A DNA stretch of 64,000 bases from Lingula anatina (lineage: Eukaryota > Brachiopoda > Lingulata > Lingulida > Lingulidae), in assembly GCF_001039355.2 (NCBI RefSeq), contig NW_019775225.1:312022-376021 (forward strand). Reading direction: 5' to 3'. The position numbers and the translations under genes were made by a program. The notes beneath the pieces were generated by a model. That model ran no database searches and had not been told where the DNA came from. It worked only from the letters and a program-made list of their open reading frames with translations. Below are positions 1-13,537 of the stretch, piece after piece; the first letter of the stretch is position 1; each line of letters opens with the position of its first letter.

Positions 1-2845
1 ATATTTTGAAGTTTATCTTTTCACAGAATATTTAAAATTATACAGAGTCCTGCATTGGTCATTTTATTTTTAGAAAATCTTATTGCAAAGTGCTGAATTT
101 TAGTATGGTGACGTAGATGAGAAGTTAGCATGAAGGAGTCTGATTAAAACTGTATGTTTTGGCACTGAATTGCAGCAATGCATGTGCCCGTTTATTGTGC
201 AAATGAAAACATGTGAGATATTTTACCTCATCTGTATCAGTCTCACCATTCCCAAGACTTAATAATTATACTTCAGTTATTATTAAGATCAGTTAATTAA
301 TTCAGAATATTTAATTCTTTTGAAATGGATAATGGAATGTATTTCTATCACACTTGTACCGTTATTTTCACTACCTGATTTGCAAGTTTTCTCAGGGAAA
401 TCTGAGCCAAGAGAAATTAAGATAATCCGCCCGGGCTCGGAGAGTGGGGCTGTTGGGTAAATATGGTTAACCAGCGAAAACAAACAATCCCACGATAACT
501 CAACCTTTTAGTATCATTTTGCATCCAGTAAGCACCAACATTCAGTTGTTTACTAAGTAGATTTTGTGTGCTTAAAAGGCCACATTTATTTTGAATATTC
601 CATAGTACTTGCCTAGTTTTGGGTAGTGTTTTCTGTGTATTGGTGGGATGGGTGATATGAAAGTTCAATCAGCTGAACTTAAAGGATCAGGAGGTGAAGG
701 ACATTAGACTGATGTACACATGACGAAATTTCCACACTTACAAACCCCTACAGGCAAAGTACAATTTCAAATAATGCAGACTGCATCAGATGGTGGTTTT
801 GATGATGTTCAGGGGCTTTTCAAGTTTTTATTCACTTAATGGAAATAACATGATTCAGGAATTCTGTTTCAGACATAATATTAATTACATGAATCTCTGG
901 ACTACGAAACTATCCTTATATTGGTGAAGTGTCATGATCATTTACTCACTTATATCATTGTTTTATTTGCTGTTTTCTTGCATTTGATATCCCTTTCTAA
1001 ACTTAATAAGGGAAGACAAGGGCCTTACTTCAAATGGCTCCAAATTTGATTGTTTCGGTGTCAAAAAATCCCAATATAATGAAACAGGTTTAGCTTTTGT
1101 CTGTGTTAGTAAGACATTCAGATTGAATACTGAATACAGTTGATAGCCTATGTGGTATCTAATAGACTGTAAAATGCTTATCTTGGTGGGTTTAACAAAA
1201 TGGTTTATTTCTGTATTTTGGTTACAATATTCTATCTGAGTCTCTGGTATACTGGTCTCTATCTCTGCTCAGTCCTTCGTTCTCTTGTTTACAGCTTTCT
1301 CAACCTCTGCCGTCAACCTGTAAATAATGATCTAACATATCTATCTAATACATCAGTCCTGTTAAGCCTTAACAAATTCTTGCGCTTTACCTGCAAATCC
1401 AAATCTGTTGCCTTCTACTCCCCTTCCCCCTAAAAATAATAATAAATTAATTTGAAATTTTTGTATAGAAAGTGGACTGTCATCAGCGAGAATTGTACAT
1501 AGAAAGAAGTGTCTAGTTTTACAGTAGTGACTAAACTTAACTAAATTTTAGCGCCCTCCCCCCTCCAATAACTACCAGCTTCAGCCATTTAATACCCCAG
1601 AAAAAACTATGAAGTGATACCTGCCCCGGGGGTATAAGACAAATAAATGGTCACAAATCAGAGACATCAAATAGCATTTTTATTATTTTAAATTACTCTT
1701 TTTTCTAAGAGCTTACATCATAAATGCATATAATATCCATTTTTGACAAAAGTTCACTGACATTGTGCAAAATGAACTTTTGTGATGTAAAAATTACAAC
1801 AGTGTAAGTATTGGTAACCATAAAATTGATTAAAGTCAAATGAAGTGAGAAGTTGTTTAAAGTATGTATATACTGATGAAGTAAACCTTGATAAAAAAAA
1901 AAGGTTCAAAGTACTTAGAAAATCATGCATGACTAGTATTCCAGCCAAAGCACTAAGTTTGTTTTCATTCAGAGGGGATACTTCACCAGATATGCCCGTT
2001 AATAAATTGGATTATCTACGGAAATATTTGTGGTGTGCGTTCAGCAATGTGGCAACCCAAGGAAAATATTATCTAAAAAAGCAGCCAGACCTCTCTCTAT
2101 TAGCTCTCTGGGATAAAGCTGGCTCTGTTCTGCATGAGTAACTATCCAAGAATTTATTATAACGAGACTAATGTGTCCGTTTTTTATACAGGGACCCTTT
2201 TATACTATTTGACTGCCTGGATGGATGTGGTTAGAATTTAAGTATCACATGGAGTTTACTCACTCCTCCAGGTATCATTGTCCTGTCTTGTGACCGCTAG
2301 TCATGGTCACCCCCTCATTTGGCCATTGGAGTCTTATCCACACTGACCACTTTTTAACATATCTGATAGATTAAAAGCTTCTTATTTTATCATTAAATTT
2401 TTTTCTGTGTGGACATCTGAACGGACAATTTGGTAGTCTTCTCTTTACTTGAATTAATGAGGAAAAATTGGTGTGGGCTCCAGTGTTTTTTTTTTTTAAT
2501 GAAAAAGAGACCTCCATGTGTATGTTTTTTTTCTTTCATTCATTTTTTTGGTGGGGGGTGGGGGGGTTGTTTGATGGGTGTATGTGCTCAACTATACAGT
2601 TCTCACTTTATTTTCAGTCATTTTATGTACATGTACACTCAAGTTTGTCAAATTTGACATTAGTATGAAATTCCACCACCAACTTGAATAAAATACAGTC
2701 AGGGCCCTCTTTTTTTTTCCCACGTCTTAGTTTATTTAGCGCACAAAGCCAAGAGTCCCCAGTTTATGTACTGTTGGCATACAGCCCCAGGAGGAGATAA
2801 ATGTTACCAAAATTTAGGACAAAGCTAAAGACTGGTGAAGTATGT

Positions 2846-2910
2846 GTAGCCGTGTGGTAAGGTCATGGCTCGAGAGCCGGGTGCACTTCCTGAGGAGTTT
2901 GAAACATCTC
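2846..2910 (+). repeat. Possible tRNA-Ser-like SINE head (relic)
   Basis: Starting at TAGCCGTGTGGTAAGG the sequence resembles the A-box and D-arm region of eukaryotic serine tRNAs. A CGA triplet sits where the anticodon would be, and a weak B-box-like GAGTTTGAAAC follows. The arms do not fold cleanly, so this is not a functional tRNA. It may be the decayed head of a tRNA-derived SINE, or chance. Confidence 0.3.
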
Positions 2911-4411
2911 TCAGGCAAATATGGAGGATAATATGCAGGAGGCCAGTACCACAGTACTTGGAATTGAGGAGATTGACCTGGTGAGGTTGAGGGAATTAGG
3001 ATTTTATGGGGGATGTTTAGGTGAGGTGTGCCAGGAACAGGACACCATTGGGGGAGGATTGAGATTTTTCTGATTAAGATAGTGGGTCTGTGTCAAGTGA
3101 CATTACCAAAGTTTAGAATAACGTTTGGTGAAAAGGCAACAAAAATACTAGCACTTTTTTTTTTTTTGAGCCATTATTTTTTTTTTCAAAAATAATGTCT
3201 GTTATGTAAATTTATTGCTTTGAAACCTTTTAATAAGTGGAAGTCTACTTGTGTGTGTCTCAACTGCAGAAGTGTAACAAGTGAATTAAGAGGACTTAGT
3301 ACAGTTCTTTTTTTATACAGCTTGGTATATTTATAACATTGAGGTTAGTTTCAACATGAAGTGATATGCATTATAAGTGGAGTGGGAATGGAGGCATTGC
3401 AATACTATCTCCGTCTGAGAACATTTTCATGAGAAATGATCATATAAGCTCAGTTTAAGCAAGAAAGTACTTAAGATCGCGCGTTACCCTTGTTGATTGC
3501 TCTCACCTTGGTTTACAGCATGTGTTAAGTTTGATTGTGAACGTTGATTACAATCAGTTAGAGTTGATTGCTTAAGTGTTTGCAGATAATATGGTTTGAT
3601 CTGCAGACAGTACACCAGGTGAAGACTTTGAACTCGGTTCTTTGTGAATTAAACCAAAATTTCCATGTGTTTGAACCCCCCAGCGTGTGGGGTCAAACTT
3701 AACACTCTTCAGAGTGCGTATGCACTCATAGCAACAAATAAGTTTGGAACATTTCGTGAAAGTTTGACAACTTGAAACTGGAGTCCGTGAGTTCACGCAG
3801 ACCTGCTAGAGTTGCACCTCAGCATTGTGCACCACCAATATGATTAGATAGGTTTATTTCTGGGCCACATGTTTATGAGAAGTGCACTAGTACTTTAGTC
3901 AAATATCCTTCCAGGTGAGATCTCTCTGAAGTGCTATTGTGGGGTTTGGGTTCTGTTTGCCCGGGGGAGTGAACCAGAAGTTCACTAGTGTTCACTTGGC
4001 AGCAGAGGTATTCAGCAATGTACTGGTCTCCTTTGTTCATTTGATTTGAGCTGTTATATAATATAAACTTGTTAAAAGCAACTCTTCTCACTTAAATATA
4101 TGGATAGTGATTGAATGGGGATTGTAGGAGGAATATGAATTTGAATACCTCTGCGTGTGTGCATGTCTGTGTGTATGTGTAGAGAGAGAGGTAACCAGAT
4201 TTTTTTTTCAAATTATGGTGGAGGAGGCAGGGTTTTTGTGGGTTCACACAGCAAATTGATAAAACTGACTGCTAAATGTTTTCTTATCTCCAAAATAGGG
4301 TAAGAATGCCTGAATGTCCCTCCTCCCCTTTTATGAGTGTGTGTGGGTTCTGGAATTGAGCAAAAAACAAGCCTGCCTTATAATTACATATACATATGAT
4401 ACAACCTCTTC

Positions 4412-4414
<3 letters not shown>

Positions 4415-4441
<27 letters not shown>
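4415..4441. repeat. (TA)n microsatellite
   Basis: About 13 uninterrupted TA dinucleotides. Confidence 0.9.
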
Positions 4442-4442
<1 letters not shown>

Positions 4443-4889
4443 CAAATGTCTGATAATACGATGGTGATGAGCTGTAAAGATAGACGTGAAAATGGTTGAT
4501 TTGTGGCTGGATTGCAATTGTGCATGTGGTCCCATATTGAAAATGGAGGCAATGGAGTGTCATTCAAATTATGGTGTATTTGTACTGTGGTGCAGTAGAC
4601 TGTGATTGGACAGAAAACAAGAAAAATATCCATGGTTGAATTCTGTTGGTTCTATTCATTTGGCACACCGTTAGGTAGTCTGCCGTTATTTCAAATTCTG
4701 GCCCCACTCTCCTCCAGATTTGTGAAATTTAGCGTGTTTTTTTGGTAAGTTGTGAGACTTAAGGCTACCTCAGATGATTTTTAATTCAAGCACGTGGTCC
4801 ATCCAAACTTGTTTTTTCTGTCTGAATATCCCAGAACTTTTCATCAGTGTATTACCAAGATATTTTGTTTTAAAATTGTTCCATTTCAG

Positions 4890-5184
4890 CCATGTTCCAC
4901 TTCATGGTTTGGAGGCCATATGGCGTGATGGGGAAGCAGTCGGATTTCTACGCCGAGCAGAATATGCCTTCGCCCTGGGCAAGAGCATTGGGTACGGTTA
5001 CGTGAGATGTCCTGACGGCAGTGCCGTCACCGCTGACTTCATGAAGAGTGGGGTCTACACACTAGAACACATGGGGGCCACATATCCTGCCAAGCTGCAT
5101 TTGAAGTCGCCCTTTGACCCCCAAAATAAACGGGTTAAAGGAATCTACGATGAACCTTTGCCCATCCATAAAGTACAGGCATAG
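4890..5184 (+). CDS. SARDH: Sarcosine dehydrogenase, mitochondrial: last coding exon
   Basis: The exon begins after a clear acceptor (ccatttcag, ending 4889) and encodes 97 residues to a TAG at 5182-5184. The translation has [20 protein letters not shown] near its start and [16 protein letters not shown] near its end. From memory this is the C-terminal end of the GcvT-like folate-binding region of sarcosine dehydrogenase, whose vertebrate proteins stop at the KGIY. Here about 11 extra residues follow. The enzyme oxidatively demethylates sarcosine to glycine in the mitochondrial matrix using FAD and tetrahydrofolate. The FAD-binding N-terminal part is not in the window. Dimethylglycine dehydrogenase and PDPR share this fold, but the KRVKGIY ending fits SARDH best. 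An ATTAAA at 5276 could act in 3' end formation. Confidence 0.85.
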
Positions 5185-8100
5185 AAGATTTGTTAACAAT
5201 ATTTGTTTGTAGTGATAGAAGAAAACTCTGACATTTGGTACAGGGTGTGCATCATGTCCTGTGGACTTGCTCAAAATTAAATCTACAAAAATTTAGAAAT
5301 TGCTGCAGGAAAGAAAATCTTGCAGGCTCTTGGTGGTATATCATAATCTGTAGAGTTCTGAAAGATTTGTCTGGTGATGTCACTGAGGCTTCACCAGGCG
5401 TCTTGACCATGGGGAGTAATGTGTACTGGTAACAGTCATGATTTTGTTAATGTTGATTCATCAAAACAGAAAAATTACTTATCTAAAAATTGATATGATG
5501 CACCTCTTTTGTTTACATGGCTAGTCCCTTATATTTATGTATTAGTCTACCCTTAGCTTGGCTTGGGTACATGTTGATGGTTTGTATGGTCATTCTGGTC
5601 ACAGGGTTCTTTGCACTGCTTAGTTTGGGTCAGAGTAGTGACCAGGGGACAGGCAGACAGACAGACAGACGTTTCCTCTGCTGGGAAGACGGTGGGTAAG
5701 GTTAAGCACTTATTCAGGTGGTTAATATGATTTCTAACCATGTATTCAATCTATTCTTACATTTTCTTATTCCTTGACAGATGAAAGTTTGGCAAGAAAG
5801 CAAGCCATTGCCCACAGCCAAAGACGGTCACACTTTGATTTCTTGCAGATGGAAGTCATGTCACATTCACCAAGTGTTGAGGCGCTCTCATTTATTTTTT
5901 TTCATATTTTTATAAGGAATTGCCCTGAGTTTCATAGCACCGACAATCTTCCTTAACGCAACATACGCTTTCCAAGATAAATGCGGGGGGCGTCTCGATA
6001 GTCCGAAGGTTCATTGGTCCGAAAAGTGGTAACATTTTCATCGATTTTTTAATCAAGGGTTCATTGGTCAGAAGGTTCTATAGTGAATATTCGGACCAAT
6101 GAACCTTCGGACTATTGCTACGGCCCCTAAATGCGGGCCCATGTGATGGAAGTTTTCCGGAGACGCAGGGTGTTACATGAGAAAATAAACACTTCCTAGG
6201 ACATAAAAATTTACATGTGTATATAGACACGTACATATTCTGAAGTGTAACATTTCAGACATTTTATGCTGGTACTTTGATAAATCTCTGCGTTCTACGA
6301 TTTAAAGAAATGGTTTCATTTACTGTCTGCCGTCTGTCTCTCTTTTTTCCTTTTTTTTTCCAAAATTGCGGAAGGTGCCCTCGTCTTCTCTGATGTTGAG
6401 TCGAGGCCTCAAATAGCATTTGACACATTTCAAAGCATAAAAATGGCCAATTTTTCAAACGTTTTGCACACAAAACTTCCACCCCCACTAGTGGCCGCTT
6501 CCGTCTTTCGTGTCACGTGACACCTCGCTTGCAGACGACATCATCTGTAAATTCTAATCTTTGCATTCGGCCTGGAAATTATGCTAGACGACCCAGTTGT
6601 TGAACTTGATAACCGAAATTTTCAGTCTCGGAGCTGGAGCTAAGGCCAGGGTTGCAATTATTTTTGGGTGAGATGCGGGGATGTCCTGGCGAGACCCCTG
6701 TCACCCCGAGAGACGCATCAAACCTGGCCGCGTTCAGACAACTCCCGGAGAGGACCGCGTGCTCCTAGATCGCACATGTACGAAGATCGGGGTCTGCCGC
6801 ATGCTTGTATTGGGTGGAATGTGGCGTTTTCTCTCTCTCTCACACACATACACACACACAGGTCTAAGAGGCTTAGGGTAAAGCTTAGTTTAAGAAACAC
6901 AGTAGGGTTTGATATCATACCGAACTGTTCGACCGTTATTTACGCAATTAACATAGATATTTAAATTCATATACATTGATCAGTAGCGGAGAAGTTGTAT
7001 TTTTGTAGAGAATGTTGCAGTTATTTTTCTTAATGATGTGAAGTTACTTCTAATCAGATTTTGCGCAAATTATGTGACAATATATGTATTTATGGAAAAG
7101 AAAATTAGTCCAGGTGTAAATTATGATGAAAATTATTATAAATTCCTGTACGGTAGTCATAAGATATTTGAATATTGCATCTTATTGTAAAACCAATGTA
7201 TAGTGTGTTTATTGTACATTTACAGATGACATGATTTATGCATAGAAATTATTATAGTCATATTGACATTTCACAATCGATGCTCAAATCGTACGCCGAA
7301 GGGGCCTTTTTTCGTGTCCGGCAGTCTTTACAATCGGCACGTTCCTGTTATACCAAACACTTTGTTCTGCTATATAATTACCAAAAATGTTGAAGAATAT
7401 ATGAAAATACAAATAAATTTTGTCTGTTATTTTCCAATGTACAGTGAACCTCTAGTGAATTTTGGAAAGTTTTAAAATCTGCAACTGCACGTGCGTACGG
7501 GGCCGCAAGCGGAAACGCAGCAGACGATCAGTTAAATAATGTCAGAACACTTGAGATGGTATTACATCATTTGCCTCACCAAAATGTGCAAAGAGGACGT
7601 TATTATGTCAGACAGAAAAGTAAAACCTGTACGATCGACTTGGCAATTACTTCACTAAGGATATCCGTACTATGGCGAAATGTACAAAGCCAATTCAAGC
7701 AGCGAGCAGTTAATTGAAGCCCAAGAAACGCAATGACTTCCATTCGGTGATATCGTACTATAAATAATTTTCTTTTGAGAAATATAAAGAAAAACAATGA
7801 AAATTAATCCGGATTCATTTCGAATCCGCTGTCAAATCCGACTGTAACAAAAGAAAGGCGAAGAGAGATTAAAAAAGAAAAGGAAAAATTAACGTTCTTG
7901 TTACTAGTGTTCATCTCTGAGCATGACTGTTTATACTAGAGCCTCGAGGATCCAGCAGTCGTCCCAACTCGGTTAGCAGACGACCAAAACGTTCGACCAG
8001 GTAGATGACTTTCTGAGGAGATGTAGATCTCAGGGCGGAGGGCGGGAACACAGCCATCTTTGGGCCTCAGGGCCTAAATTCCTTATATAGGTCGTCTGAT

Positions 8101-8962
8101 AGCACCAGTTGGGCAGATTTTCAATCCAAGTCGGGACTCGTATAAACGGACGAATGGGTTGAAAGGTGAGCTGTACCTGTTCACCTGTGTGTGAACGACC
8201 CGTCTCTCAGAGGGTGGGCCGGTCAGGAGACGCTGCAGAGGTCACCTTGGAGAAGTCTCGCGTATCAGGTGAATGTTCCACGAAAAATATCATTCCCGAA
8301 TTATCTTGTGGTTAAAAAATAATAAGATATGGTAACGAAAACAGGCAGTATTTGAAGTCTTTTTTTTTTTTTTTTTTTTACATTTTAATGCCAAGAGTTG
8401 AATTTTAATGTGTCGACAGAACGCGTTGCTGGGAACTTGAGGTCAACTTTGATTAAAAATGAATAGAATTGCTATCAAAGAGCACAGCCGTCGCGAAGTA
8501 TTCTTTTACACCGACCACCATCGAGAACACAAAGACGACCTTCTATGTATCCGCCATTGTGTAAAGGTGACAGAATTCACACGGTTTATGCCAATTATCG
8601 TAAATACCATTATATAATACAAAAACATCGATTAGGATTATTTGGATTCGAGTCGTAGGTTTAGTTGTTTGTGAAAACTAGAGATTAAAACCATGACCTT
8701 AGATTGATCCCCTAAGCCGGTTGTAATCTGACGTGATCTGATTTCGGCGAATATGAAAGACGCTGGTGGGAATACGAAGAAAAAATGAGCGAAACTATAC
8801 ACTTGATATTTTACTGCTTTTTACAAATCTTGTCACCCTCACGATGTTAAATTGATTTATCAATTAGTGGTTGAGCAATTGGTGTTTCATTTTTTTTTTT
8901 AATTTTGCAGAACATGTCAGATTTTTTCCTTTATAATAGTAAAAAAAATCGAGATATAAATA
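5185..8962. other. No gene seen: SARDH 3' UTR and intergenic DNA
   Basis: Contains the 3' flank of SARDH, a short CAGA repeat near 5653-5671, an inverted-repeat element at 5985-6127 and a long T run near 8361-8380. No splice-flanked or conserved reading frame was recognised on either strand. Confidence 0.6.
5985..6127. mobile_element. Short foldback element with a 9-10 bp direct repeat at its ends (Mutator-like MITE candidate)
   Basis: Positions 5998-6023 and 6090-6115 are a perfect 26-base inverted repeat with AGTCCGAAGGTTCATTGG at the core; a diverged third copy of the motif lies at about 6059-6078. The unit is bracketed by TAAATGCGGG at 5978-5987 and again at 6128-6137, which reads as a target-site duplication of 9-10 bp. 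That length is typical of Mutator-like elements. There is no coding capacity, so it would be non-autonomous. Confidence 0.7.
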
Positions 8963-8971
8963 AAAAAAAGG

Positions 8972-9095
8972 TACCCTCCGTTTGCCGTGACAGAGATATT
9001 TCCACAGCTCTGCCGTGACCAGGATTCGAACCTGGGTTGTCTCGGCCACAACGAGAAGTACTAACCACTATACGATCACGGCTGCTACAGGAGGA
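8972..9095 (-). repeat. tRNA-His repeat unit, copy 1
   Basis: The tRNA gene is embedded in a conserved block. On its 3' side (lower coordinates) the first 39 bases of flank are shared with the copies at 9468-9625 and 36828-36986. On its 5' side about 15 bases are shared. The 3' flank also repeats the tRNA 3' end (GTCACGGCA on the minus strand) some 28 bases downstream. Confidence 0.75.
9011..9082 (-). tRNA. tRNA-His (GTG)
   Basis: The minus strand folds as a 72-base cloverleaf. The acceptor stem is GCCGTGA/TCACGGC with discriminator A, the D loop has AGTGGTTA, the anticodon stem is TCTCG/CGAGA around TTGTGGC (anticodon GTG), and the T arm is CAGG-TTCGAAT-CCTGG. A and B boxes are intact. The base before position 1 is A, so the G-1 of mature tRNA-His would be added after transcription. 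The first T run of a Pol III terminator lies about 45 bases downstream (8963-8970). Confidence 0.95.
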
Positions 9096-9467
9096 TGCTG
9101 GCGATTGGATTAAGAGCGCACTCAGAGCAAGTTAATCCGCGGGCTGTTAGAAATCGGATTAAATATGGATTAGGCGGCTTATTTTTAAGTGGAATCGGCC
9201 ATATTTAGTCCCCGAATCATCTGTTCTGAATGCGCTGTTAAGTGATATTTTCAGGATAGGTCAGAAGTCGACTGGTTTTCATGAGATTAGATTTTAATGA
9301 TTACCCATTTATTTATAAATGGTAAATTATTAGCAATCATAATTCTTGGCTGAAGTCTGCGTGCTACGTATGTTTTTTTTTTTTTTTTTGTTCCTGTTGT
9401 TCTCTATCCCTGTAACAATATGTTAGTGACAATAAAACAGATAACCCTAAAAATATCTTCACAAAAA

Positions 9468-9625
9468 TGAACCTTGAAACTTTCAAAATTGGGAAAAATT
9501 ACCCTCCGTTTGCCGTGACAGAGATAGTTCCACAGCTCTGCCGTGACCAGGATTCGAACCTGGGTTGTCTCGGCCACAACGAGAAGTACTAACCACTATA
9601 CGATCACGGCTGCTACGGGAGGATG
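9468..9625 (-). repeat. tRNA-His repeat unit, copy 2
   Basis: This unit shares an additional stretch (TTGAAACTTTCAAAATTGG and beyond) with the copy at 36828-36986 that the first copy lacks. Copies 2 and 3 are therefore closer relatives, although they lie 27 kb apart. Confidence 0.75.
9539..9610 (-). tRNA. tRNA-His (GTG)
   Basis: The tRNA body is identical to the copy at 9011-9082, with the same anticodon GTG, discriminator A and intact internal promoter boxes. It lies 456 bases from that copy in the same orientation. Confidence 0.95.
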
Positions 9626-12600
9626 CTCCCCGTTCGACACGTTCGGCTCCCATGTCCTAGTAGATAATTACTTGGATTTTTATTTAATATATTACTGAAG
9701 ACCCTGTAAGACTATCGCTATGATATGAGTGTATAACGGAATACTTCGTAATAATTTAACAAGTGCACATCTGACACTAAAGAAAGCTTAAAAGACACTT
9801 GGTCTTTAAGGATTCTTCCAAATAATTCATTACTGACTTGTTTTACTTTAGGTCAAGAACATTAAATCGAACTGAAGGCAAAAAGGCACCATGTTTTCCT
9901 TTGGTCTTTTTCCAGTGACAACAATTTACCAATATATTCTAGGTGTACATTTAGAGGCCACATGCATGTTTAGATCATTAGATCACATGTATTGCATTTA
10001 TATGCAAGAACGAAAGCATGAGTTCATTTGCGACTGGGCTTCGAATTTGTGGTTCAGTCTATTGACTGCTTTGTCTCCTTTCCCTTCTGATACTAGCTTT
10101 CATCTAAAGCCTGTTAACAGAGCGCCAATGTGGCAAGCTGGGGTAATACTAGAGTTGTGCGTTCCGAGCTTATTGCGCACTACAGCCCTGGTTCTGACAC
10201 CTATTTCAGAATAAGATTGACGATACATTCAGCATTGAGCTTGTGATGGTACAATGGCCTTTTCCATGCTCCCGCTTCCCTTATGCAATTACGCAGATGA
10301 TTACTCTTTGCACTTTTTTCTGCATCCCAAGCGTTGAGATAATCGAAGAGAATAAACATTCATGAATAACTAAGTGAAATAAAACCTGTCGCTCTGTATC
10401 TGTACGGGAGTCAATAAAACGCCTACGCTACCCCATAACACTTCCACGTGTTTATTTATCGTTTCATTCACTCGCAGAGAACCGTCTGGGCGCAGCACAT
10501 TTTCCCGATACGGCGAATTAAGCGCTAATCTTCCGTGGCGCGGCCTTCCACTGTTTCTCTTTCAGCAGCGTGCTCCTACCTGTTGCTACTGATGTCCCGA
10601 AATCTACCTACATTCTTGTGCCTGCGGACAAACAGACTGCGGGGCATAGGGGGAATAAAATTACCTTACGTACACAAGGATGTGTTGATTTTCGGGCGCT
10701 CCGGCGTTCAGAACCAATGGAGCAAAAATTAAATAAATCTCTAATGCTGCACATTTAGCTCATTATATTCAAACGGTTTGTTAAGCAACAGAAGGAGAAT
10801 CCAGTGTTGTGATTTGTGGCGAGTGAGACCTTGTCACCATTGTTACAGTCATGGAGATGGCTCGTCCTCTCCCAATACCGAGCGTCGCGCGGTCTCAGAT
10901 TCCGAGATTTTTCTATTAAGCATTAATCTATAACGTTTGCACGAATGGATCGGGTTAAAACAAAAAGGTTAAGAATTTCACTTAAATTACCCATTATGGA
11001 AGCTGCAGAGGTCTGGATTTGTTGTAAAGATTGATTTAAGTCGATTCTGAAACTTCGAAATATTCTGGTCGCTTCAGAGAATTTTAAAGTTTAATAAGAA
11101 AACCATCCTATCCCAGCCTATCTCGAGGCTGGCGGCACTGTATGACGTCATACGAAACTAGAAATCGTGCGACAATCCGCGCGATGGTAGGCTTGTTAAA
11201 AGGGTAAACGCTTCATTTTATAGTACATATGTTCAACTAGGCAGGAATGTTCCTTAGGCTAAAAGGTGGAGTTGAGTATTCAGTGATTAGGGTGAACCGC
11301 TATGCGCTGAGCATCTTACCTTGGAAGGAATAGAAAAATGACACACAAAACATTATGCATCCTACTGTAGTTAAATAAACTGTTATTCGACAGAATGCAA
11401 GGCATGGTAGGCCTACACCAGAAAATATCCGCGGATATATTTTGTCAACTTTCGCTCGTTACCGCACCGCGCGCTAGTCTACCCTTATCCCGACCCCAAT
11501 AGCCAAGGGAGAGTTTGATCTACATGTATCTGGATAAAGTCTCATTACGAGAGGTAACGAGAGCTCTACAGCTTGTCTCAGGTGTTTAAATTTTAAGGTT
11601 AGCGAATGAAAGTGTCTTCCTCCAGGAGACGGTATATAGGATATAGGCCTAGCTTACAGTGGTATGTGCTAACGGTGCTGAGCCCGGTATAAAGCCTACT
11701 AAAAAAACATGCAGTATGTATTAAAACTGAATAGCCTACGCCCTAGTAAGTGTATTTCGGGGGCCTTTATGTTTGTCCAGTGGAGGTTAAAAGGGTCAAG
11801 TTAAATGACCTTTCTTAAAGAAACACCCCCAGGAAGAATTCTCGCCTCAAAAGCAAGTTTTGTAGAATGAGCAAGTTTACAGATATTGACGTAATATATT
11901 CGGTTTAAGTGGAAAAGCTAGGAGAGAGGCCGATGAAATATCCACAATGGTACGCCCCATAGCCTATAGGCCTACGATAGTTTCCTGCAGAAACTACACC
12001 GATTACGGGAATAATGATGTAACGGGCGTTCGATTACACACAGACAAAGGAGGCAAATTGCTAATTAACTCTCCTCGCGTATTAATTTTCAGTTATCCAC
12101 CTAGTTTCATTCAAAAGTGCTTATAATCCAAACAAACAACGATCAAACATCGTGGAATTAAGCCTACAATGCACTCTGAAGAAAGCAAGGCTCGTCGTGC
12201 TTCGTGGACTCAGACACAGAATGAAAAACCATGCAGAAAGGAGAGGTTACTTAGTTAAGTCACCATCTACCTGGTCATTGACACGGACGCTCTGGACTGG
12301 CTTAGTGACCTCTAGTAGGCTACCCCGCTGAACAGCGCACATTATCTCGTACTGACCTTCCACTTGACCAGGGCTAGTTTTCAAAGAACGCCAGGTCGCC
12401 ACCCACTGACCTCCAGTTTTGATACAATTTGATACAATTTATCATCTTAAGTAGCCAGCGAGAGCCGTCTGTGGAATTCCATAAATACGAGCTCTGGGGC
12501 ATTGTGTCATTTTTTAGTTTATTTTAAATAGAATATGGTTTTACCTATGCTCAATAAAATGCACCCTTCATCTGTGGATTATTGGCGCACACAACAACAG

Positions 12601-13415
12601 CAATACGAGAAAAAACCTAAACATGACACAGCCGACAGGCAGAAAAGGCAAAAAAAGAGGAAAAATAAATCAAGTGAAATTGAAGAATTCTTTTGCCATC
12701 CAAGTCACATGTACACGCCATCAACAGGTGGCAGAGTGAGTTAAATACCGGAGTTGCCGCGGCTAAGTGCTCGCTCCTTGTTGCAAAAACAATTATTTGG
12801 TCTTGGTTCAAGGCCGTAGCCCCCGTGCACTTGATGGAGATTTTAAAAGATTTTATCAGGTGCACTTGCTTTTGTTCTGAAAATTTCTACTGCTGGTGGA
12901 CGTCAAATCTGCCCGCGTATCAAATTATCAACTTTGCGTCAATTTGTTTTCGTTTTTATTCCAATACCGCTATATAACTTGTCTCTGTTGAAATTAGTCT
13001 CTATGCACGGTTGGGTAATATACCCAGACTACCGCTATTTTCATTAATTCAACCCGAGCGTGCGTAAGCTGAATGCGCTTGCAGTCAACTTGGTTTGTTT
13101 TTCCCACTATAAATCAAACTTAATGCGACCACCAATGTTACTCAGCTCCGTTGACAAACATCGTGAATATATTCCAATGTAGTGACTGTCCCCATGTTGT
13201 TAAATATTTTGTCAAACGGTTTTGAACATATTCATGAATTTTCATACAGCAATATTTGGTCTTACACATCACGTGTGAGATTTTTGTCGCAACTGCTACT
13301 CTTGTCGTCCCCCTCGCTGCCGAGAAGGGCTGTGTTTTACTATGATGACAGTAGGCTTATCAGTCGTCGCGCCAAGTGGCGTTAAATTTTTTAGTGATGA
13401 AGGTTTTATGCTGCC

Positions 13416-13418
<3 letters not shown>

Positions 13419-13467
<49 letters not shown>

Positions 13468-13537
13468 AGAGAGAAAGAGAGAGAGAGAGAGGGGGAGAGA
13501 GAGAGAGGGAGAGAGAGAGAGAGAGAGAGAGGGGGGA
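13419..13537. repeat. (GA)n microsatellite, interrupted by G runs
   Basis: About 120 bases of GA/GGA repeat. The Arg/Glu-rich and Ser/Leu-rich open frames across it are products of the repeat, not genes. Confidence 0.95.

Larger units (their letters stand above)
1..4889. other. No exon recognised; probable intron of the sarcosine dehydrogenase gene
   Basis: AT-rich DNA with homopolymer T runs and short open frames that look accidental. The sarcosine dehydrogenase exon at 4890 is not its first exon, so at least part of this stretch should be its preceding intron, but I could not find an upstream exon with matching sequence and phase. A 98-codon frame at 1845-2141 (+) resembles no family I know and has no splice context, so I do not call it a gene. 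Confidence 0.5.

Noticed and set aside
1845-2141. 98-codon open frame in the first 5 kb
   Set aside because: No recognised similarity, no flanking splice sites and AT-rich composition like the surrounding non-coding DNA.
4890-5184. PDPR or dimethylglycine dehydrogenase for the first exon
   Set aside because: Both share the GcvT-like C-terminal fold, but the [14 protein letters not shown] ending is what I recall for sarcosine dehydrogenase.
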